Shown here: one piece after another, positions 51,236-60,298 of the stretch
How the letters are laid out: every line of letters begins with the position of its first letter
Position numbering within the stretch: position 1 is the stretch's first letter
Source: Epilithonimonas zeae
GTDB lineage: Bacteria > Bacteroidota > Bacteroidia > Flavobacteriales > Weeksellaceae
Length of the DNA stretch: 64,000 nt
Assembly (NCBI RefSeq): GCF_023278365.1
Contig: NZ_CP075338.1
Coordinates: 3,875,634 to 3,939,633, forward strand
Direction of reading: 5' to 3'
Made by a program: the position numbers and the translations under genes
The notes under the pieces: model-generated
Told to the model about the DNA's origin: nothing
What the model saw: the letters and a program-made list of their open reading frames with translations, nothing else
Database searches by the model: none

Positions 51236-52306
51236 TTAGTTTTTGACACAATGGTTATTATATAGATAAGTTCCATCAACTTGTTCCAAATCTTTCAGCC
51301 TTTTGAGAGTCAAACACATATTTGGTTTGTCTTTTAGTGCAGAATAAATTGAGACAATATTATAAAGAGCATCTACTTTTGAGTTGTTTAATTCATATCC
51401 TTTATTGAAAAAGTCAATTGCCTTATCGTAATTTTTATTTTGGAGATATTTAACAGCTTTTTGAAAATATTCTTGAGCTAACTCCAAATCTTCCATTTTT
51501 GGGCCATAAACTTTCGGAATATCACTAAAATCATCCATAAAAAAATAAATCCTTACTCCTTTAAATGTCATTCCTCCTTTCATTTTTTCCATTTTACTTT
51601 CTAAAATAAAAGGTATATAAATCTTATCAAAGGTTTGAAAACTATCTAAATTCCAATTATTAAAACTTTTGTTGATAGCTGTTTTAATAATTAAAAAATT
51701 TTTATCAAGATTAAACTTTTCTTCATTTGCAAGTAAATCAATTTGCTTTATCTTTGGATATATAATTAAATTTCCTTTAAAAAGAAGAGATGGATAAGTA
51801 TTCTTTTTTTGAAAATCCTTAGCTACTTCTAATAATAAATAATTATTTAGAGTTGGTGTGAAAAAAGCAGTCGCTTTAAGAACGGAATCATTTTTAGTTT
51901 TAGATTTGTACTCATCAATTATTTTTGAAGTTTTTACAAACCACATCTTTTTTACTTTATCTTTTTCAGTTTTTCCTTTTACGTCTTCCACAACAATTAA
52001 AGAATCATTATCCAGCTTAATTATTCTGTATCCAGAATCAGGCGTAGTTCTTAGGGTTTGCTTATCAATAGTATAATCATAACAACCGTTTGGTTGGACA
52101 TATATTGACTCTGTTTTCATACAGATTTGTTTGGGTGTAATTTTCCAATTGTAGTATTTGGAAATACTGAAAGGTTCACTTAAATCCTTACTACCATCGA
52201 TTGTTTTTGTTTTAACTTTTGTCCAATCGTTTACTAGTAACTTATTATCTACTTGTGATTTGGTTTGAATAAAGATTAAAAAGAAAATAATAATATATTT
52301 ATACAT
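51236..52306 (-). CDS. Exported TPR-repeat protein
   Basis: A 356-residue protein with a signal peptide (YKYIIIFFLIFIQTKSQ). The central part is an unknown beta-rich domain with a conserved-looking LLNDWTKVKTK start. The C-terminus has TPR-like repeats: AQEYFQKAVKYLQNKNYDKAIDFFNKGYEL and VDALYNIVSIYSALKD. I used the ATG at 52306 because upstream in-frame codons precede a signal peptide. It may be cotranscribed with the ligase-like cluster upstream, or may be independent. Confidence 0.65.
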   Translation of the reverse strand: MYKYIIIFFLIFIQTKSQVDNKLLVNDWTKVKTKTIDGSKDLSEPFSISKYYNWKITPKQICMKTESIYVQPNGCYDYTIDKQTLRTTPDSGYRIIKLDNDSLIVVEDVKGKTEKDKVKKMWFVKTSKIIDEYKSKTKNDSVLKATAFFTPTLNNYLLLEVAKDFQKKNTYPSLLFKGNLIIYPKIKQIDLLANEEKFNLDKNFLIIKTAINKSFNNWNLDSFQTFDKIYIPFILESKMEKMKGGMTFKGVRIYFFMDDFSDIPKVYGPKMEDLELAQEYFQKAVKYLQNKNYDKAIDFFNKGYELNNSKVDALYNIVSIYSALKDKPNMCLTLKRLKDLEQVDGTYLYNNHCVKN

Positions 52307-52343
52307 AATAGTTTTCGAAATTGTCTGCCAAATATAATGAGAT

Positions 52344-53525
52344 TTATTTCTCAAAAAACGCCATAGAACTACCAATCCAAATCGCATCTTTTTTATTGAA
52401 ATCCACATTCACCATCGCAGCTTTCGTCATTCTAACAAGATTCACAAGAAGTTCAGGATTTTCATTCTCAGGATTCCAGGCGAAAAGTAAACGAATTTCA
52501 GCTTTAGAAAATTCTCCGTTGACGTCTTCAAAAAGTGGTGCGTAAGTCACTTTTCTTTGTAGAATATAATTTTCTTTATCTTCAATTTGACTAATGATTT
52601 CTTGACTAGGACTAAGATTCACACCGCTTCCGGCAAACGAGAAAAGTGGTTTCAAAACGAAATTTTCCAATGGTTCATTTTCAGGAAAGTCAGACAAGAA
52701 ATAACTTTTCGGAACAAATTCGTGTTTCAGTTTTGGAAGAATATATTTTGAGATTTTGAAAAACCAGTTCGGATGTGTAATCCATTCTACATCCACATCT
52801 TCCCGGAAATCAAATTCTGTTTCCAGAACTTCGATTTTATCCAATTCATCAAAAATGACACGATTGTAAATTCTGTTGATAGGAATCAGTTTTCCATCAT
52901 TTTCGTAGAATAACTTTTTGCCTTCTTTTTTAATTTTAGTCAGACAAACCGTTTTGATTCCAAGATATTGCTCAGTTAGAACGAAATCAATCGCGGTTTT
53001 TTGTTTTTCAGGGTAGATCTCCAGAAGAATGACATTTTCTGGATTTTCGTTTCCTACAATAACTTGTTTCAGTTTTTGGATGTATTCATCTTTCGGAAGT
53101 GAGTTTTTCAGTTCGTTCAGAAAAGGATAAACTTCGGTAATCACTTCTTCAAACAATTTCTGAAAGCCGAATAAACTCGGAAAAGCCTGCAACTCTATCA
53201 GCTGCGGAATAACATTTCCATTCTCATCCTGACAAATTCCAAAATCTATCGCTACAAAATGGGGTTTCTGAGTGTCGTTCGGAACATTACAATTAGCAGG
53301 AATAGCTTTTTTCAGTTTTTCGTCAGGAATTTCTTTGATTTGAGAAATAATCGACTGGGAAGCATCATCCAGCTTTTTCCAAAATTCTTTGGTAAGAAAT
53401 ATTGGACTCTCAGAAAGTCGAAACGCGGCTTCGTGACCGCATTTCTCTTTTATTATTTCACTAACTTTTTGGTATTTTTCCTGAGAAAATTCTTCGTTAA
53501 ATTGAGTTCTGTATTTTGGAATCAT
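52344..53525 (-). CDS. ATP-grasp-like protein, possibly circularly permuted
   Basis: A 393-residue protein, last of the ligase cluster. It carries VAIDFGICQDENGNVIPQLIELQAFPS, similar in style to the D-G and E-x-N elements of glutathionylspermidine-synthase-type permuted ATP-grasp enzymes. NFVLKPLFSFAGSGVNLSPS (about residues 298-317) is the ATP-grasp glycine loop with its preceding lysine, and KAEIRLLFAW is the C-terminal ligand segment. I infer a carboxylate-amine ligase; the permutation is a judgement by eye. Spacing to the amidotransferase gene upstream is 74 bp. Confidence 0.65.
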   Translation of the reverse strand: MIPKYRTQFNEEFSQEKYQKVSEIIKEKCGHEAAFRLSESPIFLTKEFWKKLDDASQSIISQIKEIPDEKLKKAIPANCNVPNDTQKPHFVAIDFGICQDENGNVIPQLIELQAFPSLFGFQKLFEEVITEVYPFLNELKNSLPKDEYIQKLKQVIVGNENPENVILLEIYPEKQKTAIDFVLTEQYLGIKTVCLTKIKKEGKKLFYENDGKLIPINRIYNRVIFDELDKIEVLETEFDFREDVDVEWITHPNWFFKISKYILPKLKHEFVPKSYFLSDFPENEPLENFVLKPLFSFAGSGVNLSPSQEIISQIEDKENYILQRKVTYAPLFEDVNGEFSKAEIRLLFAWNPENENPELLVNLVRMTKAAMVNVDFNKKDAIWIGSSMAFFEK

Positions 53526-53599
53526 AGTTGCGTTTTTTTCAAGTCAACAGTAAGAAGTAAAAAGAAAAACATTTCACTTTTTACTTCTCACATTTTACT

Positions 53600-54442
53600 T
53601 CAATGAAATTCTAAGTTTTTAGTAATTTGTTCAGAAGCCAGTTGTAAAAATCTTGGGATAATTTGCGCTCTTGTTAAAACAATTTTATCGTCATCATCCA
53701 TTCTGTCAATCGTTTCAAGATATTTTTCCATCCCAAAAGTTTCAATCATTGCCTCCTTATTTTTCTCATCTTCCAAATTTTTGATAAAGCCAAGCGGATC
53801 CGCTTCCGGATGAAACTGAGTTCCGAAAATTTCTTCAGAAAAACGAACTGCCATCATTGCTCTTTCCAGATGGACTGTTGGACGGATTTTTTCCAAAGCC
53901 ACAATTTTCATTCCCAACTCGTCCAATTTTTCCTGATTTGGTTCAATACATTGGTACGCTCTGGAATCAACACCGTAGAAAGGATCTGGTAGATTTTTAA
54001 ATAGAAATTCCTGCTCACCGTCTTCCGATTTATGGATTGGCATTACACCAAATGAATAGGATTTTCTCTTGCAGACATTTGCAATTCCGAAATGGATCAC
54101 CGCCAGCTGGAAAGAATGGCAAACCAAAAACAGATATTTTTTCTGCTCATTGTTTTTGTTATGATCCCAAATCTGTGTCAAAAAATCAGCAAATTTCTGC
54201 TCCCATTCATAACCTTCGCGATGCGGATTGCCTGGTCCTCCGGAAGAGATGAAGATGTCAAAATCTTCAATGTTGGGCATTTCATTTTTATAACGAACAT
54301 CAAAAACATCCACAGCAACTTCATATTCCGACTGTTCCTGAAAGGTCTTCGAAAGCTCTTTTATGTTTCTCATCCCTTGATTGGGATGATTATTATTCAT
54401 ATCCAAAAGTGCAATTCTTACATCATTTTTACTCATATTCAT
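53600..54442 (-). CDS. Class I glutamine amidotransferase
   Basis: A 280-residue GATase I protein. The catalytic triad is visible: nucleophile C108 in LVCHSFQL (the usual GxCxGxQ elbow reads VCHSFQ), and H211/E213 in GTQFHPEAD. A glycine-rich SSGGPGNPH at 67-74 marks the oxyanion loop. A C-terminal extension of about 60 residues is helical. It may supply ammonia to a ligase of the cluster or hydrolyse a gamma-glutamyl product. An ATG six bases downstream is also possible. Confidence 0.87.
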   Translation of the reverse strand: MNMSKNDVRIALLDMNNNHPNQGMRNIKELSKTFQEQSEYEVAVDVFDVRYKNEMPNIEDFDIFISSGGPGNPHREGYEWEQKFADFLTQIWDHNKNNEQKKYLFLVCHSFQLAVIHFGIANVCKRKSYSFGVMPIHKSEDGEQEFLFKNLPDPFYGVDSRAYQCIEPNQEKLDELGMKIVALEKIRPTVHLERAMMAVRFSEEIFGTQFHPEADPLGFIKNLEDEKNKEAMIETFGMEKYLETIDRMDDDDKIVLTRAQIIPRFLQLASEQITKNLEFH

Positions 54443-54505
54443 AAATTTTTACAAAAATACGGAATCTAAAATTTATAAAAAGCGAACAAAATTCTTATTG
54501 TAATA

Positions 54506-54655
54506 GTTTGGGCAATTCCCTCACCAGTGCAAAATCCCAGCTCGGGTCGGGCTTTCCGTTGCAAACCTAGCGAAGTGGTTCGACGAAGTCAATCTTTTGC
54601 TTTTCCTTATGTGAAAGAAAAGCAAAAGGATTTCCACTGCAATCCCTATTGCATA
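54506..54655. repeat. GGATTTCC palindromic repeat, copy 3
   Basis: AGTTTGGGCAATTCCC, GTCGGGCTTTCCG, then a perfect 12-bp inverted pair CTTTTGCTTTTC (54594-54605) and GAAAAGCAAAAG (54617-54628), then GGATTTCCACTGCAATCCC. It interrupts the ligase cluster in its 256-bp gap and could act as a terminator or processing site. Confidence 0.6.
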
Positions 54656-54698
54656 CGGTTCAGAGATAATTAACCCATTGATCACTAAAAATTAATAA

Positions 54699-55802
54699 TT
54701 ATAAAAGCCCTTTCTCTGTCTCATAAATCATATAATCCACGACTTTCTTCATATCCCCGCCACTTTCGTGAAAAACTTTCAATTGTCTGTCGGCGCCGGT
54801 TCCGTTTTTGATAATTTCTCTTGCATATTCAACTTCTTTTCTACAACCTAAATCATCAACAACATCATCGATGAAAAGTAATAATTCTTCCAACAAATCT
54901 TTATAAGGAACACTGGCTTCTTTACCAAAATCAATCAGATGTGCATCAATTCCGTCTTTGGAAGCGCGCCATTTGTTTTCCGTCAGAAGTAATCTTCTGT
55001 AACTTCTGTAACTCGTATTTTGCTGGTGCATTTTGTAAACTTTTGCAACCAAAGCCTGCATGATTGCCGCAAGACAAACCGTTTCATCAATAGTCAGAGG
55101 CATATCACAAATTCTGAATTCAATTGTAGGATAGAACGGGTGAACTCTCAAATCCCACCAGATTTTCTTCGCGTTATCAATCGTTCCGGTTTTGACCATT
55201 AGATTGACATACGCATCAAATTCTGCCACACTACTGAAATAACTTGGTAATCCTGTTCTCGGGAATTTAGCAAAAACTTCCTGTCTGTAAGATTTAAAAC
55301 CTGTTAATCTTCCAACCCAAAACGGAGAATTCGTAGACAATGCATAAACGTGTGGTAAAAAATATCGCATCACATTCTGTATTCTGATTCCTTCTTCACG
55401 ATCTGGAATCCCGATGTGAACGTGCAAACCAAAAATCAAATTCGACCTTGCAACATCGCCCATATCACTGACGATTTTGTCATAACGAGCATCTTTTGTG
55501 ATGATATTATCTTTCCAATGAGAAAACGGATGTGTTCCGCCTCCCGAAACTCGTAAACCTTGGTCGTGAGCAGTTTTTACAAGATGTCTCCTAAGGTCTG
55601 TCAATTCCTGACGCGCCTGCTGAATATTTTCACAGATGCCTGTTTCCATTTCTACGACAGATTCGTGCATCTCGTGTTTTAAGTTTTCGCTTAGAACGGC
55701 TTTTCCTCCTTCTATTATTTTGGAAACGTGAGAAACCAAATCGCGGCTTTCCGCATCTATGATTTGATATTCTTCCTCAACACCTATTGTGAATTTGTGC
55801 AT
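54699..55802 (-). CDS. GCS2/YbdK carboxylate-amine ligase
   Basis: A 367-residue protein of the glutamate-cysteine-ligase family 2 type. Visible motifs are GVEEEYQ (7-13), SGGGTHPFSHW (86-96), GLHVHIG (125-131) and the FRICDMPLTIDE segment. These enzymes form gamma-glutamyl or related amide bonds using ATP. In E. coli YbdK has weak glutamate-cysteine ligase activity. Placement between ATP-grasp, amidotransferase and esterase genes suggests a peptide-forming step. Confidence 0.88.
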   Translation of the reverse strand: MHKFTIGVEEEYQIIDAESRDLVSHVSKIIEGGKAVLSENLKHEMHESVVEMETGICENIQQARQELTDLRRHLVKTAHDQGLRVSGGGTHPFSHWKDNIITKDARYDKIVSDMGDVARSNLIFGLHVHIGIPDREEGIRIQNVMRYFLPHVYALSTNSPFWVGRLTGFKSYRQEVFAKFPRTGLPSYFSSVAEFDAYVNLMVKTGTIDNAKKIWWDLRVHPFYPTIEFRICDMPLTIDETVCLAAIMQALVAKVYKMHQQNTSYRSYRRLLLTENKWRASKDGIDAHLIDFGKEASVPYKDLLEELLLFIDDVVDDLGCRKEVEYAREIIKNGTGADRQLKVFHESGGDMKKVVDYMIYETEKGLL

Positions 55803-55837
55803 TTTTTTCTTGTGTTAGTTAAGTTAGTCGTTAAGTT

Positions 55838-56788
55838 TTAAAGTTGGTTGGTTACGAATTTTCCCCAATCGATATTGATTTTTCCGGGCTTGTAATCTTT
55901 CGCTTTTTCGATTGCTAGTTTTGCAGCGTGCGCTACAATCCATTGGAAATTTTCTTCTCCAACTGAATTTCTATCTGCATCAGGAGCCGGATTACAGAAA
56001 TCAATTGCATAAGGAATCCCGTCTCTTACAGCAAATTCAACTGTATTGAAATCATAGCCAAGTGCCTCATTCATTTTCAAAGTATATTCTGTAATGGTTT
56101 TTAATAGTTTTTCGAGTTCTTTTCCTTCGGTTTGATGTGTTGTAGCATATCTCAGATGATGCGGATTTCTTGGTTCATAAGGCATAATGTGAACGTATTT
56201 TCTGCCTAGACAATAAACTCTGTAATAATCCTCGAAAACAATCTCTTCCTGAACCATCATTACCAATTGTTCTGTCTCAGCGTGTTTTGCCCACATATCT
56301 TCAGGACTTTCAACGCGATAAACATTTCTCCAGCCACCGCCGTCGTGAGGTTTCATATAAGCTGGAAATCCAATGTAATTAAAAATATATTCCCAATCGT
56401 GAGGGAATTTCAAATTTCTGAAGGATGTTTCAGAAGTGTTAGTTGGTCTTTCGTGAGAAGGCAAAAGAACGGTTTTCGGCAACGGAATTCCGATTTTTGA
56501 CATCAATGCATTATTGAAAAATTTCTCATCTGCGCTCCACCAGAATGGATTGTTAATGACGTAAGTTCCGTTCACAGTCGCATTTTTAAGGTAAGCTCTG
56601 TAGAAAGGAACATCTTGTGAGATCCTGTCAATAATAACAGCGTAACCATAATCTGCACCTTGTTCCAGCTTGTCGATTTGAACAGGTTCTGCAATATATT
56701 CGCCTTTTCCTAATTCATTGACTTTATCAATAAAAGCCCACGGAAAAGTGTCTTCCATCCCGAATAAAATTCCAATTTTTTTTGCCAT
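55838..56788 (-). CDS. ATP-grasp ligase (RimK-like)
   Basis: A 316-residue ATP-grasp protein. The central lysine K146 is in GFPAYMKPHDGGGWRN. The C-terminal magnesium/nucleotide segment is NTVEFAVRDGIPYAIDFCNPAPD, with E251, D263 and N266 as likely ligands. There is a pre-ATP-grasp Rossmann-like N-terminal domain of about 90 residues. Substrates are unknown. Neighbours are the GCS2 ligase gene (35 bp downstream) and an esterase gene (80 bp upstream). Confidence 0.85.
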   Translation of the reverse strand: MAKKIGILFGMEDTFPWAFIDKVNELGKGEYIAEPVQIDKLEQGADYGYAVIIDRISQDVPFYRAYLKNATVNGTYVINNPFWWSADEKFFNNALMSKIGIPLPKTVLLPSHERPTNTSETSFRNLKFPHDWEYIFNYIGFPAYMKPHDGGGWRNVYRVESPEDMWAKHAETEQLVMMVQEEIVFEDYYRVYCLGRKYVHIMPYEPRNPHHLRYATTHQTEGKELEKLLKTITEYTLKMNEALGYDFNTVEFAVRDGIPYAIDFCNPAPDADRNSVGEENFQWIVAHAAKLAIEKAKDYKPGKINIDWGKFVTNQL

Positions 56789-56868
56789 AATGTTTTGTTT
56801 TTTTTGGTCAGAAATCCGATGTTGGATGTCTGAAGTTTGTATGTTTATTTTATTAATTCAACTTTTGA

Positions 56869-57582
56869 TTACCCGAAAAACCGCCCAATGAATGTCGGGA
56901 AAACCATTCTCCAAAGCACCCAATCGTGTTCTATCCATTTTTGCTCATCATACCAATGGTTGATTCCTTTTTCAGTTAAGATTCCTGCCATTTTTCTAGT
57001 TGGTTCCAAACAAATGTCACGGTCAGATGTACTGAGAACAATATGCATATGCTTATATTTCCAGGCTTCGTCATTTTTCACGAATTCATCCGGGCAATTG
57101 AAATAAATCAGTTGGTCTTGATAACCGTCCATAAAATTCCTGATGTTAAAAGCGCCTGACAAACAGAAAAGATGCGAAACCAAATCCGGAAATCTGAACG
57201 CAAAATTAGCAGCGTGATAACCTCCGAAACTTGCACCTGCAACAGCTACACGATGTGTGTTGTGAGTTCTTTGGATGTAAGGAATGAATTCCTGAACGAG
57301 AAACTGAACGTACATCTCATAATTTCTGATTCTTTCGTAAGGAAAAATTCCTTTGTCATAAAAACTGAATTTATCAATCGTCTGAACATTGAATAATTTT
57401 AAAATCCCATTGTTTGTGAAGTGTGAAATGCTTCCGTTCAAATGAAAATCGGCATTCTGAGTATAAGAACCTTGCGAAGTCGGGAACATAATAATCGGAT
57501 AACCGAAATGTCCTGTAACTTCGACCTGAAGGCTCATTCCAAGAATGTGTGAATAATAATCTGTATGTGTTATTTGAGGCAT
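56869..57582 (-). CDS. Alpha/beta-hydrolase (esterase)
   Basis: A 237-residue protein with an EsD-like alpha/beta fold. The nucleophile S118 is in AVAGASFGG, the acid is in LSTSDRD and the histidine in WIEHDWVLW. It has no signal peptide, so it acts in the cytosol. It may release or remodel the product made by the two flanking ATP-grasp ligases. Confidence 0.85.
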   Translation of the reverse strand: MPQITHTDYYSHILGMSLQVEVTGHFGYPIIMFPTSQGSYTQNADFHLNGSISHFTNNGILKLFNVQTIDKFSFYDKGIFPYERIRNYEMYVQFLVQEFIPYIQRTHNTHRVAVAGASFGGYHAANFAFRFPDLVSHLFCLSGAFNIRNFMDGYQDQLIYFNCPDEFVKNDEAWKYKHMHIVLSTSDRDICLEPTRKMAGILTEKGINHWYDEQKWIEHDWVLWRMVFPTFIGRFFG

Positions 57583-57642
57583 TTATATTTAGTTGATAGT
57601 TATTTAGTTACTTAGTTGTCAGTTGGAGGTGAATATTAATCA

Positions 57643-58854
57643 TTAACTCGTCGGTTTATCTTTTGGAGGAAGAATATTTAGAATCTGTTCTGTGACAACT
57701 TCTGCTGCTTGGTCTAATCTTTCCTCGATGATATCTGCGGTTTTTGCTTTGTAAACAATCCCGATATGATAATCGATTGGTAGGAATTTTTCCACTTCGT
57801 CACTTTGTAAATTCTGAGTATTGGGATGCTTATCTTTTGATAATGCCACAATCAATCCGGAATATAATTTTTGAGTTTCCTCAACTGAATAGTGAGTTCC
57901 TTCCAATAACGCATTTTCCAGTCTTGCCCATTCTCGCCAGATATTAACTCCGGTTGCAGCTTCAACCATATCAGGAATATGAGCACCACCAACTCTGGAA
58001 GATGTTTCAAGGAAATAATATCTTCCATCTATTCCTCTGATATATTCACTGTGAGTTGCGCCGTTTTGGATTCCGAATTTATCCAGAACTTGTTTGTTGA
58101 TTTGGTCTAAACCCTTTGCTTCCTCCGAATTTTTGTCTAAAGTTTTGGTGCGAAAAACACCGCCTTCGTGAGAAACCTTCATTGGTGGAGAAAGGTATTT
58201 TGAAAAGCAGGAAAATACAATTTCTTTATTGTAAACCAGACAATCGACGTGATAGACATCGCCGGGTTTGAAAGATTCCAAAAGGAATTTGTAACGTTCA
58301 TCACCAAGATTTTCCACAGCCGGCCAAAGTTCATCAGCAGAATTGATTTTCTTTATACCACTTGCCGAAGCTTCGGAGCGAGGTTTCAAAACCCAAGGTC
58401 CAGGAACGTCCTGTGTGAACTGGTGAAGTTTTGCATCATTGAAAATGGAAGAAAATTCAGGAACAGAAATGCCGTTGTCTTTTGCCTGCTGACGCATTGC
58501 CAATTTATCTCGGAAATAACGATGCGTTGTCTGTCCCATTCCTGGAATACGGTAAGTTTCCCGAATCATCGCTGCTTTTTCTACATCATAATCGTCTAAG
58601 GCGATGACCGCATCGATTTGATGATTTTTCATCAGGTAAGCAAATCCCTGAACCAAATGGTCGAGATTCCAAACCGAAGGTTCAAGTTCTGGCATATAAT
58701 AAATCTCGTCTATGGCGTGCCAAGGCCAAGGTTTTTCCTTGAGGTTTTCGGAAGTAATCAAAATGACTTTGTTGCCGAGTTTTTTACATTCGTCCATGAA
58801 ATCATAACCTTTGTAATAACAAGAGATACAGACAATCGTTTTTTCCATATTCAT
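57643..58854 (-). CDS. ATP-grasp ligase (CarB-like)
   Basis: A 403-residue ATP-grasp protein. The pre-ATP domain has VILITSENLKEKPW and DAVIALDDYDVEKAAM. The ATP-binding lysine is K157 in PWVLKPRSEASASG. The magnesium-binding motif is HSEYIRGIDGRYYFLETSSRVGGAH, with E270, E283 and R287. This arrangement resembles amino-acid ligases of the L-amino-acid ligase type. Two flanking genes encode an aminopeptidase and an esterase. Confidence 0.88.
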   Translation of the reverse strand: MNMEKTIVCISCYYKGYDFMDECKKLGNKVILITSENLKEKPWPWHAIDEIYYMPELEPSVWNLDHLVQGFAYLMKNHQIDAVIALDDYDVEKAAMIRETYRIPGMGQTTHRYFRDKLAMRQQAKDNGISVPEFSSIFNDAKLHQFTQDVPGPWVLKPRSEASASGIKKINSADELWPAVENLGDERYKFLLESFKPGDVYHVDCLVYNKEIVFSCFSKYLSPPMKVSHEGGVFRTKTLDKNSEEAKGLDQINKQVLDKFGIQNGATHSEYIRGIDGRYYFLETSSRVGGAHIPDMVEAATGVNIWREWARLENALLEGTHYSVEETQKLYSGLIVALSKDKHPNTQNLQSDEVEKFLPIDYHIGIVYKAKTADIIEERLDQAAEVVTEQILNILPPKDKPTS

Positions 58855-58891
58855 TTTTTTGTCGGAGGTCAGATGACTGATGTCCGATGAT

Positions 58892-60298
58892 TTAATTATA
58901 GTTTTCTATAAAGTCTAATAAAAGCTGAACGCCGTAACCTGTTGCTGCTTTATCCTTTGCATAACCGACATTCCCAAATGCGACGCCGGCAATATCCAGA
59001 TGCGCCCAATTTTCGTGTCCTTCGATAAACTGTTCCAAAAACTTCCCTGCAATAATGCAATCTCCGAAGGGTTTCATCGAAATGTTCTTAAAATCTGCAA
59101 CATCCGAAGTGAAATCATCTTTCCAAACATCCCAAAGCGGCAGATTCCAAAGACGTTGATTGGTTTTGTCTGCTGATTGTTCCAGCTTTTTCTTCAACTC
59201 GTCATTATTTGAAAAATATGCACCGCATGTGTAGCCAAACATTCTGACCGAGCTTCCAGTGAGCGTTGCCAAGTCTATCAGAACATCGGTTTTGTAGTTT
59301 TTTGATAGATAAGAAAGTCCGTCTGCCAAAGTCATTCTGCCTTCTGCATCGGTGTCTAAGACTTCAATTGTTTTTCCGTTGTAAGCCGTTACTACATCAC
59401 TAGGCAAATACGCCTTTTCAGAAACTGCATTGTCTGTGATCGGGAGAATTGTAATAATATTTACAGGAAGTTTAAGTTCCGAAGCCGTTATCAAAGCGCC
59501 AATAACAGCACTAGCACCGCCCATATCGCTTTTCATATAATGCAGATTGGCGGAAGGTTTTATGGAAATTCCGCCTGTGTCGAACAATACACATTTTCCT
59601 ACCAATCCGAAAGTTTTCGCATTTTCTTTTCCGCAATTGTATTCCAAAATGGTGAAAGCAGCTTCCTGCGAACTTCCCTGATTAACCGCTACAAATGCGC
59701 CTAAACCTTCTTTGATCGATTCTTCTCTGTTGAAGACTTTATATTTTAAGCCATATTTTTCTGCCGTTGATTTCAGGAAATTTGAAATCTGATTCACTTT
59801 TTTATGGTTAGCTGGTTTGTTCAGCCATTCCATTCCGGCAAATTGACCGTTGCAAAGCGCTTCTGTTTTTAAGGCTAAATTTTTTCCTTCTTCTTCAGAA
59901 ATGTTTTCTAAGTACAGTTCAAAATTCTCCTGCCAAAACGGATGCGACTTTCCGAAAGGGTAGAGGTAAGTTCCCAAAAATAAACCTTTCACCAATTCTT
60001 CAGTCAAATTCAATCCTAATTTTGAAATAACAGAAGTTGGAACAGATTGTAGATTTTTTTTGTAATCATTCGCAAATTTGTTAGCGATAGATTGAATTTC
60101 AAAACCTTTTGCGTCTTTTCCGATTCCAACGAAAAAACTGATTTCATCTGAATTGGTCTTAATGAAAACCTCGTTTTTTTTTCCATTGAAGAATAATTCA
60201 ACATTTGGATGTGAGTTTTTTTCCTGTTCCCAATCGGCTTCGCTGAACAGGTATATGTTTTGAGTTGTTGATTCTTTTTTATTGTAAATTTTAATCAT
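58892..60298 (-). CDS. M17 leucyl aminopeptidase
   Basis: A 468-residue M17 metallo-aminopeptidase. The spacing of metal ligands matches the family exactly: K235, D240, K247, D258, D317 and E319, with R321, in the words KCVLFDTGG, MKSDMGG and DTDAEGR. Such enzymes remove N-terminal residues from peptides, or act on cysteinyl-glycine. Inclusion in the ligase cluster suggests it trims the cluster's peptide product. The gene overlaps the upstream esterase gene by 8 bp. Confidence 0.92.
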   Translation of the reverse strand: MIKIYNKKESTTQNIYLFSEADWEQEKNSHPNVELFFNGKKNEVFIKTNSDEISFFVGIGKDAKGFEIQSIANKFANDYKKNLQSVPTSVISKLGLNLTEELVKGLFLGTYLYPFGKSHPFWQENFELYLENISEEEGKNLALKTEALCNGQFAGMEWLNKPANHKKVNQISNFLKSTAEKYGLKYKVFNREESIKEGLGAFVAVNQGSSQEAAFTILEYNCGKENAKTFGLVGKCVLFDTGGISIKPSANLHYMKSDMGGASAVIGALITASELKLPVNIITILPITDNAVSEKAYLPSDVVTAYNGKTIEVLDTDAEGRMTLADGLSYLSKNYKTDVLIDLATLTGSSVRMFGYTCGAYFSNNDELKKKLEQSADKTNQRLWNLPLWDVWKDDFTSDVADFKNISMKPFGDCIIAGKFLEQFIEGHENWAHLDIAGVAFGNVGYAKDKAATGYGVQLLLDFIENYN

